Source: Demequina lignilytica
GTDB taxonomy: Bacteria; Actinomycetota; Actinomycetes; Actinomycetales; Demequinaceae
Length of the DNA: 64,000 bases
Assembly: GCF_030418305.1 (NCBI RefSeq)
Contig: NZ_JAUHPX010000008.1
Location: 60,858 to 124,857 of the forward strand
Direction: 5' to 3'
The translations under genes were made by a program, and so were the position numbers. A model generated the notes under the pieces. That model was not told the DNA's origin and did not search any database. It saw only the letters and a program-made list of their open reading frames with translations. Below are positions 29,148 through 38,010 of the stretch, piece after piece (the first letter of the stretch is position 1; each line of letters opens with the position of its first letter).

Positions 29148-29711
29148 TCAGGCGCCCACGGCCACCGGCGCGTGCGCCTCGACGTGCGCGACCGCGGCGG
29201 CCAGGAAGCCGGACAGGATCGCCTTGACCGCGTCGTCGACCACGGCGCCGTCCGGGCCGAAGGCGGCGGGGTTGTACTGGAAGAACACCTCGGGCTGGCC
29301 CATGGTCAGCGCGTTGAAGTGGCCCAGGATCGCGCGCAGGTGCTGCTGCGCGGCGGCGGTGCCGACCGAGCTGATCGAGGCGCCGGCGATCGCGACGGGC
29401 TTGCCGTTGAAGGAGTTGGTGCCCCACGGACGGGCCGCCCAGTCGAGCGCGTTCTTCAGGGAGCCGGGCAGCGAGCGCGAGTACTCGGGCGTGAGGATGA
29501 TGATGCCGTCGACCGACTCGATCGCGTCCTTCCACGCGGTCGCCTCGGCCGGGTAGTCGGCGTCGTAGTCCGGGGTGTAGAGCGGCAGGGCGCGGAAGTC
29601 GAGCTCGACGAGCTCGACGTCGGCGGGTGCGAGACCGACCAGCGCCTTCGCGACCTGGCGGTTGATGGACGTGCTCGAGAGCGATCCGACGATGTAGCCG
29701 ATGCGGGTCAT
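29148..29711 (-). CDS. NADPH-dependent FMN reductase family protein (1)
   Basis: A 187-residue flavodoxin-fold oxidoreductase. GSLSSTSINRQVAKAL is the FMN phosphate loop, LTPEYSRSLPGSLKNALDW the second FMN-binding segment, and GASISSVGTAAAQQHLR the last. Such enzymes reduce quinones, azo dyes or free flavin with NAD(P)H. A pair of direct repeats upstream suggests specific control. A longer homologue lies about 200 bases upstream on the same strand. Confidence 0.92.
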   Translation of the reverse strand: MTRIGYIVGSLSSTSINRQVAKALVGLAPADVELVELDFRALPLYTPDYDADYPAEATAWKDAIESVDGIIILTPEYSRSLPGSLKNALDWAARPWGTNSFNGKPVAIAGASISSVGTAAAQQHLRAILGHFNALTMGQPEVFFQYNPAAFGPDGAVVDDAVKAILSGFLAAAVAHVEAHAPVAVGA

Positions 29712-29780
29712 GAGTGTCTCCTCAGGGGTAGGGGGGGTGGAGTCTCCGACGACGCTGGCGGACAGTCACGAGAACTACGG

Positions 29781-29816
29781 TGACACGTCAACTATTCCAG
29801 AAGATGACAGGTCAAC
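29781..29816. promoter_or_regulatory. Two 12-bp repeats upstream of FMN reductase 1
   Basis: TGACACGTCAAC (29781-29792) and TGACAGGTCAAC (29805-29816) are near-identical direct repeats 24 bp apart, each holding the dyad TTGAC-N-TGTCA on the minus strand. They overlap the probable -35 (TTGACC) of the reductase gene, so a repressor binding cooperatively is likely. The regulator is not identified. Confidence 0.7.
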
Positions 29817-29910
29817 AAAATGCCCTGGTGCGCGCGGCGCGTCGCTGTGAGGGCGGGGGGGCGATGTGGGGAGGGGACGATGCGGCCGGCCGCAGGAGCC
29901 GGCCCGCGCC

Positions 29911-30702
29911 TCAGCCCGGCGCGCCGGTGGTGGTCTCGGTGGAGAACGCGAGGATCGCCGGATCCCCGGTGGCCACGAGCGGGTCGATGGTCGACGCCGT
30001 GTCGACGAACGGGCTCGGTGTGCCGTCGACCGGGCTGGCGGGACCGCCGTCAGCGCTCGCCTCGAGCCGCTGGAGCACGCGCATGGGACGGCGGGTCTCC
30101 TCGGTCGACAGGCGGCCCGCCGCCGTGTCGATCACGGGGCGCTCGGCGGTGGCGACGCGCTCGCGGCTCAGATGCGCGACGTAGCCCGCGGCCGCCGAGA
30201 CCAGCTCGCTCACCTGCGAGTCGAGCTCGGCGTCGACGCAGCGTCCGGATCCGCCGAAGCAGTGCGGGGCGACCGCGAGCGTCCGCTCGGGCTGCCCCAT
30301 CAGGCGCGCACCGGCGTCGTTGAGCACGGTGCGCAGGTGCTGCAGCGCGGCGAAGTATCCGGAGCGGGGCGCGGAGGCGCCGGCGATCACCACGGGCTTG
30401 CCCTCGAGCGAGCTCGGCGAGGCGGACGCCCAGTCGATCGCGTGCTTCAGGGCGCCGGGGATCGAGCGCTCGTGCGACGGGGTGATGATCACCAGCCCGT
30501 CGACGTCGGCGATCGCACGCTTGAAGGCGATCGCCCCCGCGGGCGTCGGCATGTCGGCGTAGGGAGCGTGGAACGGCAGCTCGGCGGTCGAGATCTCGAC
30601 CAGGGTGGTGCCGCTCGGCGCGGCGGCGTGAAGCATGGTGGCGAGCTGGCGAGCAGTGCGGGCGTGCGGGAGCTGGCCCAGCAGCAGTCCAATGACCGGC
30701 AT
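29911..30702 (-). CDS. NADPH-dependent FMN reductase family protein (2) with C-terminal extension
   Basis: A 263-residue relative of the reductase at 29148-29711. The flavodoxin-fold core has GLLLGQLPHARTARQL, ITPSHERSIPGALKHAIDW and GASAPRSGYFAALQHLR. About 80 residues follow the core: a helix with VSAAAGYVAHLSRERV and a Pro/Thr/Ser-rich tail without recognised domain. The ATG at 30702 follows AAGGACCGC-type sequence and fits the family start. It lies 131 bases downstream of the MerR gene, same strand. Confidence 0.88.
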   Translation of the reverse strand: MPVIGLLLGQLPHARTARQLATMLHAAAPSGTTLVEISTAELPFHAPYADMPTPAGAIAFKRAIADVDGLVIITPSHERSIPGALKHAIDWASASPSSLEGKPVVIAGASAPRSGYFAALQHLRTVLNDAGARLMGQPERTLAVAPHCFGGSGRCVDAELDSQVSELVSAAAGYVAHLSRERVATAERPVIDTAAGRLSTEETRRPMRVLQRLEASADGGPASPVDGTPSPFVDTASTIDPLVATGDPAILAFSTETTTGAPG

Positions 30703-30833
30703 CTGCGGTCCTTCCTCGGAAGCGATGATGTCTCGACACTGCGACCGCAACCCCTCGCGGACACCCTCACCAACCAGGGGTGACGCAGAGACATTCCCGA
30801 CACCTGCTCAGCCGCGGTGTCGAGAGGCCGTGC

Positions 30834-31577
30834 TCAGTCTGACAGACCGCTCGCGTACACGGCGATCGCGTCCCGCAGGAGCTCGGCCGTGCCGTCGCCG
30901 AACTTGTCGTACGTCGCCCGGAAACGCGGGTCCTCCGCGTACATCCGGCCCAGGCCTTCGTAGACCTCCCGGCCCGGCGTCCAGAACAGCGACACCCAGG
31001 CATGGTGGCGCGCGATCAGGGCCTGGAGCTCCTGGTCCTCGGGCGAGACCTCGGCGGCCGCGAGCCGCGCGACGCCCTCCGCGATCGCCGTGTGCTCCGC
31101 CTGGTGGCGGCGCTGCCCCTCGACCCCGAGCGAGGCCCACACGGCGTTCGACGTCTCCACGGCATCGTCCCCCCAGCGCTCGCGCGCCTCCGGCTCGTAG
31201 CGGTGGTGGTCGAAGCCCTCGAACATGTCGGCGGCGGTCATGGGCAGTCCTGTCTCGAGGTGGGTGAGGGTGGTCTCGACCGTCTCCGCCAGGGCGGCGT
31301 AGCGGTCGCGGCGGGCGAGGAGCGCGGCGTGATGGTCGCGGAGGAACGATGCGGTGAGCGCCGGGTCGTCGGTGTCGACGATGCTCGCGATGGTCTCGAG
31401 CGGCACGTCGAGCTCGCGCAGCACCAGGATGTGCTGGAGCCGGAGCAGCCCGGGCTCGTCGTAGTGCCGGCGCCCGTCGGGTGTGGTCCACGCGGGAGGC
31501 AGCAGGCCGATCGCGTCGTAGTGACGCAGCGTGCGGCTGCTGACGCCGGCGAGTCGCGAGAGCTCCGAGATGTCCAT
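30834..31577 (-). CDS. MerR-family regulator with TipAS-like ligand domain
   Basis: A 247-residue regulator. The N-terminal MerR HTH is ISELSRLAGVSSRTLRHYDA with the wing GLLPPAWTTPDGRRHY, followed by a coiled-coil dimerisation helix. From about residue 110 comes a TipAS-type domain (FEGFDHHRYEPEARERWG, then HHAWVSLFW and YEGLGRMYAEDPRF), which in TipAL captures thiopeptide antibiotics. It likely activates its own promoter, which carries a matching dyad, and perhaps the downstream FMN reductase. It is not a CueR. Confidence 0.92.
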   Translation of the reverse strand: MDISELSRLAGVSSRTLRHYDAIGLLPPAWTTPDGRRHYDEPGLLRLQHILVLRELDVPLETIASIVDTDDPALTASFLRDHHAALLARRDRYAALAETVETTLTHLETGLPMTAADMFEGFDHHRYEPEARERWGDDAVETSNAVWASLGVEGQRRHQAEHTAIAEGVARLAAAEVSPEDQELQALIARHHAWVSLFWTPGREVYEGLGRMYAEDPRFRATYDKFGDGTAELLRDAIAVYASGLSD

Positions 31578-31594
31578 ACCCACCACGGTAGAAG

Positions 31595-31609
31595 TTGACG
31601 TAGCGTCAA
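31595..31609 (-). promoter_or_regulatory. Dyad at the MerR gene promoter
   Basis: TTGACG-TAG-CGTCAA (31595-31609) is a perfect 6-bp-arm dyad 18 bases upstream of the MerR ATG; read on the minus strand it also supplies a TTGACG -35-like box. MerR-family proteins typically bind such dyads in their own promoters. Confidence 0.6.
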
Positions 31610-31652
31610 GCGCAAGCGGTGATGCGCGCGGACCGGGGATGCCTCGCTCTCC

Positions 31653-31740
31653 ACGCTCCCGTATTCATGCACGAGCGCGCATCGTGATGGTGGGCGGGGT
31701 GCGGGGGCACCCGTTCGTTCGTGCATGAATACGGGAGCGT
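31653..31740. repeat. Family D 88-bp element with 22-bp perfect terminal inverted repeats
   Basis: The 22 bases at 31653-31674 (beginning ACGCTCCCGTATTCATG) are exactly matched in reverse at 31719-31740. The gap is 44 bases. It lies between the divergent MerR and ilvD genes. No second copy is seen in the window. Confidence 0.8.
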
Positions 31741-31856
31741 CTGGCGAAGGGGTAGGCGACGCCCCGTGGACCGCGCCGCGGTGACACGAGGGCCCCGGGG
31801 CCGGCGTGACGGAGCCGGCCCCGGGGCCGCGCGCGAAGCCCGCCCGCGCATCGTCC

Positions 31857-31862
31857 TAGACT
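31857..31862 (+). promoter_or_regulatory. -10 box of ilvD (leaderless start)
   Basis: TAGACT ends 6 bases before the ilvD ATG at 31869, with no ribosome-binding site between, which indicates a leaderless transcript. Confidence 0.5.
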
Positions 31863-31868
31863 CGGCAC

Positions 31869-33566
31869 ATGAGCCAGACCCCCGACATCAAGCCCCGTTC
31901 GCGCCAGGTCACCGACGGCCTGGAGGCGACCGCCGCGCGCGGCATGCTGCGCGCCGTCGGTCTCGGTGACGAGGACTTCGCGAAGCCGCAGATCGGCATC
32001 GCGTCCTCGTGGAACGAGATCACCCCCTGCAACCTCTCACTGCAGCGCCTGGCGGCCTCGTCGAAGAACGGCGTGCACGCCGCCGGGGGCTACCCGCTCG
32101 AGTTCGGCACGATCTCCGTCTCCGACGGCATCTCGATGGGTCACGAGGGCATGCACTACTCGCTCGTGTCGCGCGACCTGATCGCGGACTCCGTCGAGAC
32201 GGTGATGATGGCGGAGCGTCTCGACGGCTCCGTGCTGCTCGCCGGCTGCGACAAGTCGCTGCCCGGCATGCTCATGGCCGCGGCCCGCCTCGACCTGGCG
32301 AGCGTGTTCCTGTACGCCGGCTCGATCATGCCGGGCCACGTGACGCTGTCGGACGGGACGTCGAAGGACGTCACGATCATCGACGCGTTCGAGGCCGTGG
32401 GTGCGTGCGCCGCGGGTCTGATGTCCGAGGAGGACCGCCTCGCGATCGAGAAGGCGATCTGCCCGGGTGAGGGCGCCTGCGGCGGCATGTACACCGCCAA
32501 CACGATGGCGTCCGTGGGCGAGGCGCTCGGGATGTCGGTCCCCGGCTCCGCGGCCCCGCCGAGCGCGGACCGCCGCCGTGACTACTACGCGCACAAGTCG
32601 GGCGAGGCCGTGGTCGAGATGCTCCGGAAGGGCATCACCGCCCGCCAGATCATGACCAAGGAGGCGTTCGAGAACGCGATCGCCGTGGTCATGGCGTTCG
32701 GCGGGTCGACCAACGCCGTGCTGCACCTGCTGGCGATCGCGAACGAGGCGCAGGTGGACCTCACGCTCGACGACTTCGCCCGCGTCGCCTCGAAGGTGCC
32801 GCACCTGGGCGACCTCAAGCCGTTCGGCCAGTTCGTGATGAACGACGTCGACCGCGTGGGCGGCGTCCCCGCCGTCATGAAGACCCTGCTGGACGCGGGC
32901 CTCATGCACGGCGACGTCATGACCGTGACCGGCAAGACCCTCGCCGAGAACATGGACGAGCTCAAGCCCGCCAAGATCGACGGCCGCGTGGTCCGCGCGC
33001 TCAACAACCCGATCCACAAGACCGGCGGCATCACCATCCTCAAGGGCTCGCTCGCCCCCGAGGGCGCGGTGGTGAAGTCGGCGGGCTTCGACGACGACGT
33101 CTTCGAGGCCACCGCCCGCGTGTTCGACCGCGAGCGTGCCGCGCTCGACGCGCTCGAGGCCGGCGAGATCCAGAAGGGCGACTGCGTGGTCATCCGCTAC
33201 GAGGGCCCGAAGGGCGGTCCCGGCATGCGCGAGATGCTCGCGATCACCGCGGCGATCAAGGGTGCGGGCCTGGGTAAGGACGTGCTGCTGGTCACGGACG
33301 GACGCTTCTCGGGCGGCACCACCGGCCTGTGCGTCGGCCACATCGCCCCCGAGGCGGTGGACGGCGGGCCGATCGCGTTCGTGAAGGACGGCGACAAGAT
33401 CACCCTCGACGTCGCCAACGGCACCCTCGAGGTGCTGGTGCCGGCCGAGGAGATGGAGGCGCGCCAGGAGGGCTGGGCGCCGATCCCGGCGCGCTTCACC
33501 ACCGGCGTGCTCGGCAAGTACCAGAAGCTGGTGGGCTCGGCGTCGAAGGGCGCCGTGCTCGGCTGA
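31869..33566 (+). CDS. ilvD: Dihydroxy-acid dehydratase
   Basis: A 565-residue iron-sulfur dehydratase that makes the 2-keto acid precursors of valine and isoleucine. Cluster ligands are visible in [12 protein letters not shown] and [15 protein letters not shown]; the Mg-binding and C-terminal catalytic region has [22 protein letters not shown]. Length and motifs are those of the standard IlvD. It opens the branched-chain amino acid region and ends in a clear hairpin terminator. Confidence 0.97.
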   Translation: MSQTPDIKPRSRQVTDGLEATAARGMLRAVGLGDEDFAKPQIGIASSWNEITPCNLSLQRLAASSKNGVHAAGGYPLEFGTISVSDGISMGHEGMHYSLVSRDLIADSVETVMMAERLDGSVLLAGCDKSLPGMLMAAARLDLASVFLYAGSIMPGHVTLSDGTSKDVTIIDAFEAVGACAAGLMSEEDRLAIEKAICPGEGACGGMYTANTMASVGEALGMSVPGSAAPPSADRRRDYYAHKSGEAVVEMLRKGITARQIMTKEAFENAIAVVMAFGGSTNAVLHLLAIANEAQVDLTLDDFARVASKVPHLGDLKPFGQFVMNDVDRVGGVPAVMKTLLDAGLMHGDVMTVTGKTLAENMDELKPAKIDGRVVRALNNPIHKTGGITILKGSLAPEGAVVKSAGFDDDVFEATARVFDRERAALDALEAGEIQKGDCVVIRYEGPKGGPGMREMLAITAAIKGAGLGKDVLLVTDGRFSGGTTGLCVGHIAPEAVDGGPIAFVKDGDKITLDVANGTLEVLVPAEEMEARQEGWAPIPARFTTGVLGKYQKLVGSASKGAVLG

Positions 33567-33591
33567 GCCTCCGCGTCGTCGAATCGCAGGA

Positions 33592-33618
33592 GCCCCGTCC
33601 GGTCCGTCCGGGCGGGGC
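33592..33618 (+). terminator. ilvD terminator hairpin
   Basis: GCCCCGTCCGG pairs with CCGGGCGGGGC (one G-U pair) around TCCGT, 26 bases after the ilvD stop. It also lies at the end of the convergent small membrane gene, so it could serve both. Confidence 0.75.
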
Positions 33619-33626
33619 GTTCCGCG

Positions 33627-33824
33627 TCACCGGCCGGTGAGGGACCGCCGCACGTCGTCGAGCACGGTGGTGGCGATGCCGAGGCCCAGCAGCACCAGGA
33701 TCGCCGCGATGAGCCAGTCCTGACGCACGACCTCGATGAGGACGAGCACGGTCAGGACGGCGGCCAGCGCGAACTCGATGCGTGCGGAGCGCGGCGGCAC
33801 CCGGGTGGTGTCGATCGGCGTCAT
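33627..33824 (-). CDS. Small membrane protein, unknown
   Basis: A 65-residue protein from the ATG at 33824, chosen because GAGGAG lies 8 bases upstream. It has two hydrophobic segments (FALAAVLTVLVLIEVVRQ and LIAAILVLLGLGIATTVL) and a basic C-terminus. No family is recognised. It is convergent with ilvD. Confidence 0.6.
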   Translation of the reverse strand: MTPIDTTRVPPRSARIEFALAAVLTVLVLIEVVRQDWLIAAILVLLGLGIATTVLDDVRRSLTGR

Positions 33825-33962
33825 CGGCGATCTCCTCATGTCATCGGGAGACGTCATCGGCTCCCGGTGTTTCGAAAACTAGCAGACCCTGCGGCGTGCG
33901 GATGAGACGCAGGTCCCGGGTGGAGACACCCACCCCCCCGCCGTCCCGCCCCTCCCGCGTGT

Positions 33963-34151
33963 CGGGACACTCAGTCCTCAATCTCGGGCGCATGCGCGCC
34001 TGCCGGGACACTCAGTCCTCGTGAGCGCGCGGCACCGTCCACGCAGGTCGCGATCCGCCGGACCGTGGCTGCTCTCGGCGGGGTCGAGGCGATGAGGACT
34101 GAACGTCCCGGGAGGCGCGGGAGGGCCTCGATAGGAGGACTGAGTGTCCCG
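33963..34151. repeat. Family C nested inverted repeats (four copies of CGGGACACTCAGTCCTC)
   Basis: The 447-base gap before the ilv leader holds four copies of a 17-mer: two forward (33963-33979 and 34004-34020) and two reversed (34094-34110, with two differences, and 34135-34151). The inner pair bounds 107 bp, the size of the other intergenic elements; the outer pair bounds 189 bp. This looks like one element inside another or a duplicated end. Confidence 0.8.
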
Positions 34152-34180
34152 AGCGCCACGAGGGGGCTGGATACGCCACA

Positions 34181-34225
34181 CCAATCTCACTATTCAAGAT
34201 CGTGAACCAATATGTGAGATAGTTG
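34181..34225 (+). promoter_or_regulatory. AT-rich promoter/operator region of the ilvBNC operon
   Basis: This stretch is about 45% GC against about 72% around it. ATCTCAC (34184-34190) is matched in reverse by GTGAGAT (34214-34220). It lies 50 bases upstream of the leader-peptide ATG and probably contains the ilvB promoter with an operator; exact -35/-10 boxes are uncertain. Confidence 0.55.
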
Positions 34226-34271
34226 GTCCGGATGGTGAGCCGTCGCCCCGACCCCGGCGTAGAGTCGCTGC

Positions 34272-34322
34272 ATGCAGACGATCCTTGTACGAGTTATCGG
34301 GCGCGCGGACCGCACCCCGTAA
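34272..34322 (+). CDS. ilvBNC leader peptide
   Basis: A 16-residue reading frame, MQTILVRVIGRADRTP, whose codons 4-9 include two Ile, one Leu and two Val. It is directly followed by a pairing segment and a terminator-like hairpin before ilvB. Leader peptides rich in Ile/Leu/Val codons control ilvBNC by transcription attenuation in Corynebacterium and other actinobacteria. When charged branched-chain tRNAs are scarce, ribosome stalling here should prevent terminator formation. Confidence 0.85.
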   Translation: MQTILVRVIGRADRTP

Positions 34323-34377
34323 CCCACGCAGACGTCCGCGCGCATCCCCCGACCGGCCACCGGGCAGGGGGACTTTT
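34301..34377 (+). promoter_or_regulatory. Transcription attenuator of ilvBNC
   Basis: GCGCGCGGAC (34301-34310, inside the leader peptide) pairs exactly with GTCCGCGCGC (34334-34343). A second stem, CCCCC (34346-34350) with GGGGG (34367-34371) around an inner CGG/CCG, is followed by ACTTTTC, a short U-tract. This is the standard pause/terminator layout. I could not work out a full antiterminator pairing. Confidence 0.75.
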
Positions 34378-34428
34378 CATGCGAGGCGGACGTGAGGGCC
34401 GCCGCAGTCCACGAACCCAGGAGAGAAG

Positions 34429-36300
34429 ATGGCACAGGTCCAGGCCAAGCCGGGCGTTCCCGCGTCCCGCATCGCCCGTGAGCCCGCGAGCGTCACCTCG
34501 CTCGCGCAGCCCACGCCTCAGTCGAACCCGGATCCGTCGCTCAACGGCGTCGAGATGACCGGTGCTGAGGCGATCATCCGCTCGCTCGAGAACGCCGGCG
34601 CGACCGACGTCTTCGGACTCCCCGGTGGAGCGATCCTCCCGACCTACGACCCGCTGATGGACTCGACCAGGCTCCGTCACATCCTGGTGCGCCACGAGCA
34701 GGGCGCCGGCCACGCCGCCCAGGGCTACGCGCACGCCACCGGCAAGGTCGGCGTCTGCATCGCCACCTCGGGTCCCGGCGCCACCAACCTAGTGACCCCG
34801 ATCGCGGACGCGAACATGGACTCGATCCCGCTGGTGGCCATCACCGGCCAGGTGGGCGCCTCGATGATCGGCACGGACGCCTTCCAGGAGGCGGACATCG
34901 TGGGCATCACCGCGCCCATCACCAAGCACAACGTGCTGGTGACGGACGCCGCCGACATCCCCCGCGCGATCGCGGAGGCCTTCTACATCGCGAGCCACGG
35001 TCGGCCCGGCCCGGTGCTCGTCGACATCGCGAAGTCCGCGCAGCAGGCGACCACCACGTTCCAGTGGCCCGGCCGCATCGAGCTGCCCGGCTTCAACTCG
35101 GGCGCGCGCCCGCACCACAAGACGGTGCAGGAGGCCGCGCGCCTGCTCGCGACCGCCCGTCGCCCCGTGCTGTACGTGGGCGGCGGCGTGATCCGCTCCG
35201 GCGCGAGCGCCGGCCTGCGCAAGCTCACGGACCTGTCCGGCGCGGCCGTGGTCACCACCCTGATGGCGCGCGGCGCCCTGCCCGACAGCCACCCGCAGAA
35301 CCTGGGCATGCCCGGCATGCACGGCACCGTCCCCGCGGTGGCCGCCATGCAGAAGGCCGACTTGATCGTCGCCCTGGGCGCCCGCTTCGACGACCGCGTG
35401 ACCGGAGCGCTCAGCAGCTTCGCGCCGCACGCGACGATCGTGCACGCGGACATCGACCCTGCGGAGATCGGCAAGAACCGCGCCGTCGACGTGCCGATCG
35501 TGGGCGACCTCAAGGAGGTCTTCGAGGCCCTGGTGCCCGCCCTCGCGGAGGAGCACGTCAAGCACGGCAAGCCGGACCTCGAGGCCTGGTGGGCGCAGCT
35601 CGACGACTGGCGCACCACCTACGCGCTCGGCTACACGCCCACCAAGGACGGCCTGTCGAGCCCGCAGCATGTGATCCAGCGCCTGGGCCAGCTCAACGAC
35701 CCGGAGCAGACGATCTACGTCGCCGGCGTGGGCCAGCACCAGATGTGGGCCAGCCAGTTCATCAAGTACGAGCACCCGAACACCTGGATCAACTCCGGTG
35801 GCCTCGGCACCATGGGCTTCTCCGTGCCCGCCGCGATGGGCGCCCAGGTGGGCATGCCCGACAAGCAGGTGTGGGCGATCGACGGCGACGGCTGCTTCCA
35901 GATGACCAACCAGGAGCTGGTCACCTGCGCGATCAACGAGATCCCGATCAAGGTCGCGATCGTGAACAACTCGTCCCTGGGCATGGTGCGCCAGTGGCAG
36001 ACGCTGTTCTACAACGAGCGCTACTCGAACACTGACCTGCACACCGGCCACGGCACCCGCCGCGTCCCCGACTTCGTCAAGCTCGCGGACGCCATGGGCT
36101 GCGTGGGCCTGCGCTGCGAGTCGGACGCTGACGTCGACGCGACCATCAAGCGCGCCAACGAGATCGACGACCAGCCCGTGGTGGTGGACTTCACCGTGTC
36201 GCGCGACGCGATGGTGTGGCCGATGGTGGCCGCCGGCAAGTCGAACGACGAGATCCAGTACGCCCACGGCATCGCACCCCAGTGGGACCGGGAGGACTGA
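34429..36300 (+). CDS. ilvB: Acetolactate synthase large subunit
   Basis: A 623-residue thiamine-diphosphate enzyme making acetolactate or acetohydroxybutyrate. An AGGAG box precedes the ATG. The N-terminal catalytic Glu is in [20 protein letters not shown]; the FAD-region motif [14 protein letters not shown] and the ThDP motif [15 protein letters not shown] then [12 protein letters not shown] are typical. The first 40 residues are an extension without recognised domain, usual in actinobacteria. It is five bases ahead of ilvN. Confidence 0.97.
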   Translation: MAQVQAKPGVPASRIAREPASVTSLAQPTPQSNPDPSLNGVEMTGAEAIIRSLENAGATDVFGLPGGAILPTYDPLMDSTRLRHILVRHEQGAGHAAQGYAHATGKVGVCIATSGPGATNLVTPIADANMDSIPLVAITGQVGASMIGTDAFQEADIVGITAPITKHNVLVTDAADIPRAIAEAFYIASHGRPGPVLVDIAKSAQQATTTFQWPGRIELPGFNSGARPHHKTVQEAARLLATARRPVLYVGGGVIRSGASAGLRKLTDLSGAAVVTTLMARGALPDSHPQNLGMPGMHGTVPAVAAMQKADLIVALGARFDDRVTGALSSFAPHATIVHADIDPAEIGKNRAVDVPIVGDLKEVFEALVPALAEEHVKHGKPDLEAWWAQLDDWRTTYALGYTPTKDGLSSPQHVIQRLGQLNDPEQTIYVAGVGQHQMWASQFIKYEHPNTWINSGGLGTMGFSVPAAMGAQVGMPDKQVWAIDGDGCFQMTNQELVTCAINEIPIKVAIVNNSSLGMVRQWQTLFYNERYSNTDLHTGHGTRRVPDFVKLADAMGCVGLRCESDADVDATIKRANEIDDQPVVVDFTVSRDAMVWPMVAAGKSNDEIQYAHGIAPQWDRED

Positions 36301-36305
36301 ACCCC

Positions 36306-37950
<1,645 letters not shown>

Positions 37951-37969
37951 CCCCACCGTCCTGACCCGC

Positions 37970-38003
37970 CGAGGGGGAGGTCCCGTCCGGGACCTCCCCC
38001 TCG
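37970..38003. terminator. Bidirectional terminator between ilvC and the BTAD-nSTAND gene
   Basis: CGAGGGGGAGGTCCCG (37970-37985) pairs exactly with 37988-38003, giving a stem of about 15 bp. The flanking genes are convergent and end at 37950 and 38011, so it can stop both transcripts. Confidence 0.85.
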
Positions 38004-38010
38004 TCGTGCG

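Noticed and set aside
30834..31577. This MerR gene as the CueR for the copper ATPase promoter
   Set aside because: It has a TipAS-like C-terminal domain and no C-terminal Cys pair for copper, and lies about 14 kb away.
33963..34151. Possible CRISPR-like array from repeated 17-mers
   Set aside because: There are only four copies, two of them inverted, with unequal spacing and no cas genes.
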